Shown here: piece after piece, positions 36,835-47,054 of the stretch | Numbering within the stretch: position 1 is the stretch's first letter | How the letters are laid out: every line of letters begins with the position of its first letter | Assembly: GCA_029945375.1 (NCBI GenBank) | Contig: CM057060.1 | Coordinates: 2,728,001 to 2,792,000 of the forward strand | Direction: 5' to 3' | DNA length: 64,000 nucleotides | Origin: Agaricus subrufescens | Taxonomy: Eukaryota; Basidiomycota; Agaricomycetes; Agaricales; Agaricaceae | Notes under the pieces: model-generated | What the model was told of the DNA's origin: nothing | Database searches by the model: none | The model's input: only the letters and a program-made list of their open reading frames with translations | Translations under genes and position numbers: made by a program

Positions 36835-38157
36835 TCACCCAAACTTAGTAGAGTAGCCTCTTTTCAGAAACCCCCACAGCTCGTCCATCAACTTTGTATA
36901 AACATTAAATTCTACCCATTTATCCAAAGAGTTCTCATCACAGGACTTCCCCACGGCACGGGGATATGCATCACCTGAGAGAGCAAATGACGGATCAGCC
37001 TTTCCCCAAAGACAACTCGTCACCCAATACGTGGCTGTATCCATATTAACATGTTTGATCCAGAGAACACAACACAGACAAGGTTGCTTGCTAAGCCCAA
37101 TTGGGCGGACCGCCCCATAACGTTCTTCGGGTGTCAGCAAGGAGAGTATAATGCGCACTTCGGGGTGAAGACCAGCAGATAGAGGTTTCCAAGGTTGGCG
37201 GTTAGAAGGGTAGAGTTTATCAAGATTCTCGGAATGCTTCGTGGGCAAAGGGTACGTTGGGCTCATCCGACAGGCTACCTCAAAAGGGTTTGTAGCTATG
37301 AATTGGACCTGGCCTTCTCCAGTCCCGTTGAAAGTACCCTCGACCCAACGATGAGGGACTGTCGACCCGGTGGGGAACAATCGCTTGGCGTGCTTGATTA
37401 GACACCTGATACCGCGAACGTAGCGACCAAGTTTCTCGGCATGACGTATGAATTTACCTGCCCTCCTTCCAACATTCGTCTGTCCACCATAGCCCCTCAA
37501 CTTCTGCATGAAAGCAGAGTAGGCCAAGGTTTCCGAAAACATGTTAAGGTTGAGGAATGTGTCAAGCGCTCCTGAGATGGATTCATTCAATTCCATTCCA
37601 GAGTATTCTTGGGTTTTGGTGAGATACTCTGTCAACAAGGAACTGAAATCCCTATCCTTGTCCAATTTGGAATGCCCCCGGGGGAACTGCGCTCTGAACG
37701 AAGAGTCTGGAGCTTTGGCAATGTATCGATCTAAGCCGGAGTGGAAGTCTTTAATGAATTTGGGGTCGGTGGAAATTGCGTGGAGTTTCTTGATTCGTAT
37801 GTTTAGATAGGCTCGACGGTGCTTGAGCAAGAAGGGAAAGGCATCGGCAGCACAGTTGACTTCAGGATCAACAATGAGCGCAAAAAACTCTTTTGCAAAA
37901 CATTTGTCATCCCTGGTTGGTTCCCCGTTCTTGGCGAGAATCATTTTGACGGATCCATCGCCCTTATCAAGCGTTGCTGCAAAAGTGTCTCCGTTCCCAA
38001 ATGTCAATACGGAAGCAATGGTATCAAGGAGTTCGAGCTCATTTCGAACAGATTTGGGGAAGGAGTGTGATATAGGCTCGGCGTGAGTATAGTCCAGTTG
38101 TTTTAAGAGTAGCAGCTTCTCGGATAGGAAGGCCTGCTGAGCGTGAATCCTCGGCAT
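36835..38157 (-). CDS. OTT_1508-like nucleic acid/nucleotide deaminase family protein
   Basis: A 440-aa intronless ORF starting at ATG 38157 (an earlier in-frame TTG at 38256 is not needed). The C-terminal part has the deaminase zinc-site pattern: HPE at residues 331-333 (normally HAE in this family), then PIGLSKQPCLCC at 352-363, where C360 and C363 fit the PCxxC ligands. The leading IG-SK-C form and the helical N-terminal about 300 residues match the fungal OTT_1508-like branch of the AID/APOBEC-like deaminase fold, whose substrates are unknown. The Ala-to-Pro change in the HAE motif is unusual, although His and Glu are kept. Lack of introns contrasts with nearly all neighbours. It is divergent from a second family member at 38516-39859 and sits inside the methyltransferase array. 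Confidence 0.72.
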   Translation of the reverse strand: MPRIHAQQAFLSEKLLLLKQLDYTHAEPISHSFPKSVRNELELLDTIASVLTFGNGDTFAATLDKGDGSVKMILAKNGEPTRDDKCFAKEFFALIVDPEVNCAADAFPFLLKHRRAYLNIRIKKLHAISTDPKFIKDFHSGLDRYIAKAPDSSFRAQFPRGHSKLDKDRDFSSLLTEYLTKTQEYSGMELNESISGALDTFLNLNMFSETLAYSAFMQKLRGYGGQTNVGRRAGKFIRHAEKLGRYVRGIRCLIKHAKRLFPTGSTVPHRWVEGTFNGTGEGQVQFIATNPFEVACRMSPTYPLPTKHSENLDKLYPSNRQPWKPLSAGLHPEVRIILSLLTPEERYGAVRPIGLSKQPCLCCVLWIKHVNMDTATYWVTSCLWGKADPSFALSGDAYPRAVGKSCDENSLDKWVEFNVYTKLMDELWGFLKRGYSTKFG

Positions 38158-38515
38158 GGTTGTGTTTGTCTGAGCCTTACACTGAGGAGGTGAGTGGCTG
38201 TGTCCCACCCAGGCTCCAGCTTCGACGTTTGGCAAATAGGGCCGAACACCTCGCAAAAGATCGTTCGTACAGTAGCACCGAGCTCACTGAATTTCACAGT
38301 CCATAAATATGACCATACACACACGACTCCTTCCGAGAAAATGCTCGGTGGTTGTGCCTTGCACAGACCACCACATAAACACCTGCAACAAAAACTTGAA
38401 AAATCATCTCATCCACTCTGTTTCTGCTGAAACTGGACTTACTCGCATTCTCGACGTTCTCAACTGTGTCATCGTGCTCTGGAATTATGGCAGCATTCAA
38501 TGCTAAAGCGAATAT
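38158..38515. other. Divergent promoter region between the two deaminase genes
   Basis: About 360 bp separate the start codons of the two opposed deaminase genes. It should contain both promoters. I see no clear TATA box or repeat. Confidence 0.45.
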
Positions 38516-39859
38516 ATGCGCAGTTTTGCTTGTTATGCAGGCATTTGGATACCGTGTGCCGACAATGCACTTTTCAGCAATAAGTCGTACCGCCAAGGAG
38601 ATACTGGCAAAGATCTTCGATTTCTAGACACACTATCTGTGGCGATGGCTTCAGAGGAACCCGGTGATGTCGTTGCTGCGGCTTTTGATATGCGCCCGTC
38701 TACTGGCATAAGAACAGGAGAAACTACTCTCTGCACGAAGATCTTGCACATCTCTGAAGCGGTACAATGCCAATAAAAGCCAAGAGACGTGGAATGTGTT
38801 ACTGGGGATACTGAAGGATATTTCGGAATATGCGGACGTTGTGGTACATTCCAAATTTCTGGTATTCACTAAAGGTCTGCCACATCCTGGGGATTCTACA
38901 GCAAGATTTGAGAGACGGATGAGGAAGATCCGGCAATATGTCCATGGGATGAACAAGCTTATTCAGAGGGCGAAGAACATGCATTGGGGCTCGGTGACAC
39001 ACAGCTGGGTAGACGATCAAATTAAAGAAGAAGATCACTTCTACAGAGGTACCTTACAAATGAACATTGAGAGGCTTCTCAAAGGGTCCCCCTTTAAGGA
39101 CGCACAGCAGGTCTCCAAATTCAAATTGCTGGAGGAAAACTCTCTTACCCCAGGGGCAACAAAATTTTGGCGGAAACACCAAAAGGGTACTAGAACCTGT
39201 GTCCATTCAAAGCGTCATGCGGAGCTTAGGATCGCCGCTGCTCTATCCTCACATATCAAGTCTATCTTAAAACAGGCCCCTGGAGCTCAAACTAAATATT
39301 CACCCTCAATTGAAACCCAACCGAATGCCTGGGATAAGGCACCTAGTCATATAATACAGAAATTGCAAGAGTCAGGTCAAACCGTCCTCAGAAATTTCAC
39401 GATAGAAGAGACATACCTTATGTCCGTCCTGGTGCCTTTACACACAAGCTGCTAGATGAAGACATTCCAGAAACCACTATGGCAAGTTCTGCTATGATGA
39501 GGCCGCTCATCAAGGACAGACTTCACAAGCTGGATACGCGCTACCAGATCACTATCGGATGTAGCAAGCGAAGCTGTCTAGCTTGCTCAATCAATCTTGT
39601 GTATAGCAACTATTTCATCGTGGATGCTATGTTCATGACAAGTGGAAGTCACGGTAAAGCCTATGCAAACTGGTCACCACTCAACCTCAGTGGTAATAGT
39701 AAAGAAGACGACTGGGTTTTGGGGGGAATATACCGACACTTTGAAGCTTACATGATAACGGGACCTGCCCGGAAAGACAGAGTCCCTTCTGATGATGGTG
39801 TTTCATCATCAGATTCTGATATGCCTGAAGTCGGTACTTCTGCAATGGGAAAGCAGTGA
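38516..39859 (+). pseudogene. Second OTT_1508-like deaminase, apparently frame-disrupted
   Basis: Three successive open frames together look like one deaminase: 38516-about 38760 (with RFLDTLSVAMASEEPGDVVA, aligning with LELLDTIASVLTFGNGDTFA of the neighbour), about 38770-39370 (helical part plus the catalytic HAE at 39216-39224), and about 39400-39859 (IGCSKRSCLAC at 39554-39586, then GSHGKAYANW). Catalytic His, Glu and both zinc cysteines are present. Joining the frames needs two shifts, near 38765 and near 39375, where I find only 16-20 nt GT..AG intervals, too short for introns. So the gene is probably decaying, unless unseen introns or sequence errors explain the breaks. It is divergent from the intact paralog and may have been functional recently, since the motifs are kept. 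Confidence 0.6.
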
Positions 39860-40645
39860 GGCCACATGTTGACCACCAGCAATTTCTCCACTCAACTGGA
39901 ACAGCCCTTGCTCAAGCTTATCGATGGTTTCAATCAAACCTTTTCTGCCATTTGTTCTTCCAGTTAGCGTTTGTGAGCTTCACATTCTTCTTTTCTTTGT
40001 CAGTATAATGCTGTCTGTCCCATTCCAATTGCACTATCTGAGCAACCTTCTCCCGCAGTTTGGTCTTGATTTCAACGCGTGATGTCTGTGATTGGTGTAA
40101 TCGACGTTCGAGCGAAGCATGGGATACAGAGCCGGTAAACAACTGCGTACATTGACAACGTTTCGCAGCAGAAAATTGCGGATCTATGGCATGTTCCTTT
40201 CAGGTCAGCGATTATTGGCTGTGCCTCCATGTTCGTAAAGCTTACGGTGCTCGAGCTTGGCCGCTAATGATTTCTGTTTGACGGCAATTGTGGGAGCCCA
40301 TAGTGTGGTGGTTGATGTAATGTTGGGTGACGATGCCAAAGCTATTGGGCGCAATGTCCGACTTTTTTTTTTTGGTCGTGTTATCGTTAGCATTCATGTC
40401 GGTATAAGTGATGGTAGGCTGAAACCAAACAGACAAAAATAAACACTGCTGCGACCCCAGACAAATCTCACTGGACTGTCACTTTAGATGCCAGCTCTTG
40501 ACTATGCGGCTTCATGATAACATGGCATGCCCCAATTAGAAATTCTTACTTGAACTGAGCTCATCCACAACAAACACATAGGATATTCGGCTCTCGCCCC
40601 CTCAAAATAAGTACACACCATATATGTACTCTTTGCCTTTCTAAA
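39860..40645. other. Intergenic, 3' flank of the second deaminase
   Basis: No supported gene. ORFs here are short and antisense to each other. The right edge, at about 40640, is where similarity to the methyltransferase spacer resumes. Confidence 0.45.
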
Positions 40646-40746
40646 ATCTCACCTCGAACTCACCTCCGCGTCATGGGATAAAATATCCACTGTACCATCA
40701 TCACCCTTATGCAGTCTTGTGGTACCGCTTGGTAAGTGCATGCCAT
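40646..40746 (-). pseudogene. Leftover first exon of a sixth methyltransferase gene
   Basis: From the ATG at 40746 down to a GTGAG-like donor near 40650 the sequence matches exon 1 of methyltransferase copy 1 (35899-35805) almost base for base, but a one-base loss near 40710 shifts the frame. Exons 2 and 3 are missing; unrelated deaminase-flanking DNA follows instead. The upstream spacer at 40750-41140 also matches that of copy 1. Confidence 0.75.
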
Positions 40747-41167
40747 TGTCACTCAGGTGGAGGAGAGAAAAAATAATCAAGAATCAGTTTCTTGCTTATA
40801 TCCGTTTCCATCTAAATGTTGGCCGCTACAAAGAATAAAGACAATCATAACATATATGAGTTTCAGTTCTAAACTTATCATCGGTGTGTTTTTTCTCGGT
40901 TCTCCGGTGCCCTAAGACGAAAAGTCCGTGTGTTGTCCGGATTGCGTGATCGGACTTACTCCACAGAGAAAAGTGCTATGGAGTACTTGCGCCACCTGCC
41001 AGTTCAGCAACCGAGTCGTCGATGCTACAACAACAAAATGACTGTGGTGAGCCCATTAGCAAGGAGACAAAGGGTCGACCGATGGGCATGAAAGCCAAGT
41101 TTCGCGTAACACAAGACAACTGTGATCATTAAGCCTAAATAATATTCTAAACACTCGTGATTCCTCT
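40747..41167. other. Repeated methyltransferase spacer
   Basis: Close copy of 35900-36370 as described there, lying directly downstream of methyltransferase copy 2. It contains no gene. Confidence 0.7.
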
Positions 41168-42137
41168 CTACTCAAACGGTTTTCGTGCCCAGAACATTGT
41201 CCATAATGCCGTCGATCCGGGTGTCACGTCCATCTCCCTTCCAATCTCCTCCAACAAATCATCATATTCACATTCACTGTCCACAACGCTATATCCACCT
41301 CCTCTCAAAATCGGGGCCTTAAGCCCCCTCAAAACCCCCAAAGTATTCTCCTTCGCTTCAACTCCATCCTGGCCAGCCCAAGCACCCATAGGAGTACCAC
41401 GAGTGTCTTGATGAATATCGACAAAACCACTCTGCTTAAGGAATTTCGGAATCTGTATCGTGAGATCCCGATACATTATCCCAATATCATCTGACCACTG
41501 GTAAAGCATATCCGTGTGTTTAGCAAGCGCGGGGCCCGACGTCCATACTTTCAACTCGAATAGCTGAATCCATCCACCCGGCTTAAGAATCCTATAAAAC
41601 TCCCTGATAACGTTCTCCCATTCATGGCGGCGGAAACCAGCAATGAGGAGACGTTGGTGCGCAACTGTGAACCGGTTCGTCCATTCTTCTGGGAGATCGA
41701 GGGTGGACTGGGTCTCGAATCTCATATTTTCCGGGAGCGTGGATGGTTGCGGGAAGAAGTTGGACTCGATATCTGTACCGAGAAACTGAGGTTTCGCCGA
41801 CGTCTGTCTAGCTAAATCTTGAAGCCAGATACCTTATACAAACTATTCGGTACTCCCCTTCTTCCAATACAAGGGAAGGACATACCTGTACCAGTACCAG
41901 TATCCAAGACTCGATCGCCATTTTTCAGTTCGATCGGCGCATGGAGAGCCTTGTTGTCAAATGTACGGAGCAGCAGGTTGCTCTGCATTACCAATCTAAT
42001 CGTTACGTTCAACCTCCGGGGAAAATACGCAATTTAGCATCTTACCTGGACTGTTCTTCCGTGTCATGTGGCAAAGCATATGCTGAATCTTCAACTTGAA
42101 GATACTCTCGCTTGGTTGTGTGTTCAATACCCGACAT
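41168..42137 (-). CDS. LaeA-like methyltransferase, copy 2 of 5
   Basis: 288 aa from exons 42137-42046, 41995-41886 and 41832-41168. Motif I VLDTGTGTGIWLQDLA and LKPGGWIQLFELKVW are intact. The N-terminal signature is partly lost: YALPHDTEEQSRLVMQS in place of the usual ...ERLRL..QH, so the conserved His is replaced by Ser. The last acceptor is AAG rather than CAG/TAG. The reading frame is complete and the C-terminus ALWTMFWARKPFE matches copies 3 and 4. The upstream flank carries the shared promoter block and, further up, a damaged copy of the WBP1 3' end, which matches the arrangement of copy 5 next to intact WBP1. Confidence 0.88.
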
Positions 42138-42193
42138 GTAACCCTATTGGAAAGGCGTATGGGGGGTGACGGCAGCTCCTCCCAACCTCGTCC

Positions 42194-42250
42194 CCTTCTT
42201 ATACCTGGTTCAAACAAGTGGCATTGCATCAGTGTAACACTGACGTTACT
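42194..42250 (-). promoter_or_regulatory. Promoter block of methyltransferase copy 2
   Basis: On the minus strand a TATAAGAAGG box (42203-42194) lies about 57 bp upstream of the start codon and an AGTAACGTCA element (42250-42241), with a CRE-like ACGTCA core, about 104 bp upstream. The same pair occurs before copies 3 and 5 and, with a changed core, copy 4. Confidence 0.55.
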
Positions 42251-42831
42251 GAAGAGCCCGTTGCCGGGTCCGGTTCCACTTCAATTTTCGTAATGCTTTT
42301 CGGTTCTTCGGAAATAGCCTTCACAATGGACCTAGAGTTATTTAAACCTCGAGGGCTCGTTCTGATGCGCGGCGCATTGCATCATCAGCTTGTCAGGATG
42401 GAGTGCCCGAGTATGAAGATCCACTTACTTCGGTAAGCACTTTCTCTCAAAATACAAGGACCGGCACACAGAGATATTTGCGCCAACTGTGCGGCCAATG
42501 AAGTCTACAATACCACAAGTCAGATAAACGCTACATTGTAAAGCCTTATGAAACGTGTAGGCAGACCCTTCTACTCTGGGAACAGGGCTCGGAGCAATTT
42601 GGCTTAAAGGCTTCTTGCAAACATTCCGACCTGGAGTGGCATTCAGTGGTAGTCCCGGTTCGTTAAAGATTCAATTGTGAGGCTGTGCCTATGTCGTTGT
42701 CGCGAAACAGAAAACTCCGCCCCAACCGCAACAAATAGCAACAAGTGGCATCGACTAATTGTCTAGCAGAAAAAATAAATTAAGCTCTTCACGAATGTAT
42801 ATCACTATAAAAAGGAAATCTTGCAAGTCAT
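42251..42831. other. Intergenic, duplicate of the copy 5 to WBP1 spacer
   Basis: The stretch at about 42600-42831 matches 50210-50421 (shared CCTGGAGTGGCATT and GCAAGTCATCTACTCTGTC landmarks), so it came with the WBP1 fragment beside it. No gene is seen. Confidence 0.6.
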
Positions 42832-43350
42832 CTACTCTGTCTTGCGAGCTTTTCCTTTCCTATTTGCTTTGAATTTCTCGGCCAGCCAAATAGTTGAGAA
42901 CAGCAAGAAACTAGACCTTGTACGATCACACCGACAATACTGATGAATATTGGTCACGACGAGAAGAGGAACAAGCGAAACAGTTGATGAACTGAGCAGG
43001 TGAGTGAAACGTATCAAGGTTTTGTTATTAATCTTCCGGTTTGTCTTCAAAGGAGCAGGGGCGTACCCTTTACGTCTGTATTTGATAAAAAACTTGAAGA
43101 CGCCATGACGATCCGGGGCACGGAATTGTACAGAGCACGTTCCAGGGTACTCGGGAGAACCACACCGGTGCACTACTTGACGAGAGGATTTGGTCATCGG
43201 ATGGGGGAAGGATAGGAATAACATTGAAGGGGAAGTCATAAACCAGAAGCGTCCCGGCTGAGTCGGGAGCGAGTGAGAACTCGGCTACGGGGGGAATGAG
43301 GCAAGTCTTTTTAATGCGACGAGGAGGTTAGTTCTGCTGCCAAGGAGCTT
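42832..43350 (-). pseudogene. Truncated copy of WBP1 (OST48)
   Basis: This matches intact WBP1 at 50422-51630 with one internal deletion of about 650 bp. The C-terminal reading frame is recognisable (SVQFRAPDRHGVFKF, RFTHLLSSSTVSLVP, LLFSTIWLAEKFKANRKG), but a shift occurs near the DEYPRF stretch. At about 43150 the exon 5 homology jumps directly to exon 3 homology (TCGGGAGAACCACACCGG), removing exon 4 and its introns. Homology ends near 43350, where the duplicated 30.8-33.5 kb segment begins. Confidence 0.8.
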
Positions 43351-43379
43351 GATCGAGCTCGATTGACGACACTGGCTGA

Positions 43380-44900
43380 TCAGATTAGAGCACATGTCAA
43401 GTTGACTGCAACACTCCCATGATCAAAATGATGCCCACTATTCCTGATTCTCAAGTTGTGATGACTCTTACGTTAGCCTCTCACATAACACCTCGTTTGA
43501 GGCCGGATAGGTTTGTGGATAGAGTAGTTACCGCGATGTGATTGAGGAGTTGGAGATTTCATTAGAGTAATCCCAGGTGGTAAGGTCGGAATGAGGAACG
43601 CGGTCGGGTCGCCCCGGGTGCACTCCTGTCCTCTTACCTGCGCAATTGTCATTAACCTCCACTTCTGAATTCTTTGAAGGTACGTTCAATTAATTGAAGA
43701 GTGAATAGGAGATGTACCGGCGTACACTTCGAGTAGTGAAGAAATAAAGGTAATAATGGTCGATCCCTGATTAATGATTGACTCATGTATATTATATCAA
43801 ACATGAACACACAGAGACTCAAGTACCCAACTCTCGAAAGAGCGTGGACGACACAACACGGCATCCCTTTGAAAGTCCCGAGCCATATCACAGACCACTT
43901 GAAGCAATAACAGAAACAGCGGTGATCAGATGTCGTTTCCGGGGAGCAAGGACATTGGTCGATAGCGAACTAAGAGAAGTGTATACAGCCTTGACATCAC
44001 TCACAATGAAGTAAACGGCAAGCAGGGACCAAAAGGCAGATGGTGATGTATAGGGTAAACTTTTATCCATATTTCTTATTCTAAGATACTCTCCATGTCG
44101 ATATCGATAAACCTATTGCCCTCGTGAACTTAGCAAAAGTATAATCGCCTTGGTTAGCGACCCCCTCAGTCGATGTCGCTTTCAGATTCTCCACCCCTCC
44201 ATCAACCGCGACGACAATCTAACTATCCGGCGCAGCCATGCCTTAGTCATTGGTACCGACACTGGTAAGCACTCAAAATATCGATCTCACAAGAATAACA
44301 TCAACCATGGGAACTTTTTCATTCGGTTATACTTCCAATAGATCTACATTAACTTTCCTTCATCGCTTCTACCCGTTACTCCTGGTGAAAGCGACAGTTC
44401 GTATCCTTCTGCCGGGTCGGCAGAACGTATTCGCTAGTTCGATAATCAATCACCTCGCCCAATATGACAAGGATTGCTCACCTCGCATGAGCCCCGCGGG
44501 GCTAGTATCCTGGATTACACTTTCAGGAGTCAAAATACCCTATAAACTACAACGAACCATACCTTCTCAGCGATGTTAATGCAATAAAAACTGACATCGT
44601 CCCGTGAGTGATTCGTCTCCGGCTTGTACAAGATCAGCTTTTTCAACTTTTCCAATGCTGAAGAACGTTGATCCTGTTTTTTTCGAGATAACCGGGCAGC
44701 GATTCTTAGCAGCACCAAAATTTACGGGTTTCTGGTCATCTTCGGCTTGAAATACATCGGTGCAAAACTCTCTGGCTATCTTAATCAAGCTCGATCTACT
44801 TTCGAGAGTGGCGAAAAATGATCACAAATCAGGCACAAAGCAGCCACGCTCTATTGGTTGGGTCATTTTCCTTGCATCTTAGATCTCTACTTGTGACTCG
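43380..44900. repeat. Diverged copy of the 30.8-33.5 kb segment
   Basis: In the same orientation, blocks of this stretch match 30790-31800, 31910-32010 and 33410-33480. It is shorter by more than 1 kb because of internal deletions, and clearly diverged by many substitutions. It contains the decayed copy of the 155-aa gene and lies between the WBP1 fragment and the spacer of methyltransferase copy 3. Confidence 0.7.
44150..44560 (-). pseudogene. Decayed copy of the 155-aa gene at 31174-31742
   Basis: Recognisable by shared stretches such as ATCCGGCGCAGCCATG against ATTCGGCGCAGCCACG, and ACATCAACCATGG followed by a match to exon 2. The reading frame is not kept and the exon borders are damaged, so no protein is expected. 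Confidence 0.65.
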
Positions 44901-45466
44901 GCCACTCGCGTGTTAGTACTCGTTGAGCACACCCCATTGTCTTCCAATCGAAAAAAGGAAAAACAATGATCATCAAAAACTCGTTCTCTCCCACATCCTC
45001 GTGTCCATCTAAATGATTGGTCGCCACACGGAATAATGAAAATGACAAATATAGGCACTAACTGCAGCCGATTCTACATTTGTCATCAGTTTGTTTTTCT
45101 CGATTCTCACTGCCTTCAAAATTGCTAGAAATACTTACTAATAATATAGGACTTCAAGGCCTCATGACTAACATTGAGTCACTGTCTGAGCTGCCCTGTG
45201 CCCTGAGAACGGTTCATAACAGGTCCAGAGTTCTCCGATTGCGTGATCGGACTCACGCCGAAGAGATAAGAGCGTTATTATGATGGACTCGCGCCATTTT
45301 TCGGTCAAGTAACCGAAAGTATCGAGTCGTGATGCTACACCGGCTTGAGTCGGGACTGATCGGACAACCGACTGGACAAGGTTGAGTTTCGCCCGCTGAC
45401 TTGGGAGAAACTCGATTGTTGCTACCATTCCAGTAATTGGTATGGATACAATCATTGTGACCTCCT
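44901..45466. other. Methyltransferase spacer before copy 3
   Basis: Loosely matches 35900-36370 (shared CATCTAAATG.TTGG, TTTTTCTCGATTCTCACTG and GATTGCGTGATCGGACT). No gene is seen. Confidence 0.55.
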
Positions 45467-46447
45467 CTACTCAATCGGTTTTCGTGCCCAGAACATCGTC
45501 CACACAGCCGTCGACCCAGGCGTCACATCCATCTCCCTCCCAATCTCCTCCAATAATTCATCATACTCAGCTTCACTCTCGACAACACCATATCCACCTC
45601 CTTTCAAAATTGGGGTTTTATGCCCTTTCAGGACGCCGAGAGTATTTTCCTTCCCATCAATTCCATCCTGACCTGCCCAAGCACCCATAGGATAACCACG
45701 AGTGTCCTCGTGAATATCAACGAAACCACTCTGCTTAAGGAATTTCGGTATTTGTATCGAAATATCCCGATACATTATCCCAATATCATCCGACCACTTG
45801 TAAAGCATATCCCTATGCCTAGCAAGCGCAGGACCCGAAGTCCATTTCTTCAATTCGAACAGCTGAATCCATCCACCTGGCTTAAGGATCCTATACATCT
45901 CTCTGATAGCCTGTTCCCATTCCTGTCTGCGGAAACCAGCGATGAGGAGACGTTGATGGGCAAGTGTGAATTTATTTGCCCATTCTTTAGGAAAATTGAG
46001 AGTGGATTGGGTCTCGAACTTCATGTTATTCTGGAGTGTAGGTGCTGGTGGGAAGAAATTAGGTTCGATGTCTGTGCCGAGGTACTGTGGTTTTGTAGAT
46101 GTCTGCCTGGCCAGATCTTTGAGCCAGATACCTGTAAAATTGCTGGATACACTAATTATCTTTTCAACACAGAAAACAACATACCTGTACCAGTGCCAGT
46201 ATCCAAGACCCAGTCACCGTCTTTCAGATCAACAGGCGCATGGAGGACCCTTTGATCGAAGATACGGAAGAATATACTGTGCTGTAGTTCCAATCTGACG
46301 GTAACACTTAAAGCTGCAGAGCCTCTAGGGAAAACATGCGATTTAGGAATCTCACCTTAACCGCTCTTCTGTATCATGCGGCAAAGAATATGCGGAATCT
46401 TCAACTTGAAGGTACTCTCGCCTGACTATATGTTCAATACCCACCAT
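45467..46447 (-). CDS. LaeA-like methyltransferase, copy 3 of 5
   Basis: 288 aa from exons 46447-46356, 46294-46185 and 46131-45467 (92/110/665 nt). All group signatures are intact: N-terminal YSLPHDTEERLRLELQH, motif I VLDTGTGTGIWLKDLA, YLGTDIEPNLFPP and LKPGGWIQLFELKKW. The catalytic domain ends in TPGSTAVWTMFWARKPIE. With copy 4 it is the best-preserved member and the most likely to be active. The promoter block lies 60-115 bp upstream. Substrate unknown; the protein should be soluble, as no signal peptide or membrane segment is visible. Confidence 0.9.
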
Positions 46448-47054
46448 GCTATTCCGTGATTGAAAGGTGTAAGGGAAGCAACAGCAGCTCCTCTCCCAAC
46501 CTTGTCTCCTTCTTATACCTAGTCCAACCCGGAAGGAATAGGGTCAGAAATACCGACGTTACTAATGAGCACTATTTCGGAGTTCCGAATTCCCCTTCAG
46601 TTTTCACAAATTCAGAGGGAGCTCCCCCATCACGGCGAGCTTCCTTGAGTTATTTTAACTTTGGGAGCCTGTATTCACCCTAGATGGGCAATTCTTCTGA
46701 CTCACAAATGCCGGCTCATCGATGTACCAGTGGCCGATTGCATCTAGAATAAGGCTAGTAGGTCAGCGGATACCAGACACGACACGAGTTGGAAAAATAC
46801 ACGATCATGCCCTTTCGCTAAGGAGAAAATGCCGATATTATCAGACTTACGCTGCAGAGAAAAGAATGGTATCATTGATGTATTCGCACCATGATTAGTT
46901 AATGCTACTTCGATTGTAATAACTTGTTCATCCCCAATGAGGTAAGGCCCGGGGGTTGAGGCCTTAACCGACGAGACTGGGGACTGGGTCGAGTTTCGTG
47001 CGACTCAAGGCAAGTTCAGTCAATATGCCAAATTACCAACATACAAGTTTCTCT
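46448..47054. other. Spacer between methyltransferase copies 3 and 4
   Basis: Holds the copy 3 promoter block and a degenerate version of the common spacer (for example CAGACTTACGC.GCAGAGAAAAGAA near 46842). No gene is seen. Confidence 0.5.
46508..46563 (-). promoter_or_regulatory. Promoter block of methyltransferase copy 3
   Basis: TATAAGAAGG at 46517-46508, about 61 bp upstream of the start codon, and AGTAACGTC at 46563-46555. Same spacing as for copy 2. Confidence 0.55.

Noticed and set aside
38662..38716. A possible 55-nt intron that would join two deaminase frames
   Set aside because: It would remove a block (DVVAAAFD) that aligns with conserved sequence of the intact paralog.
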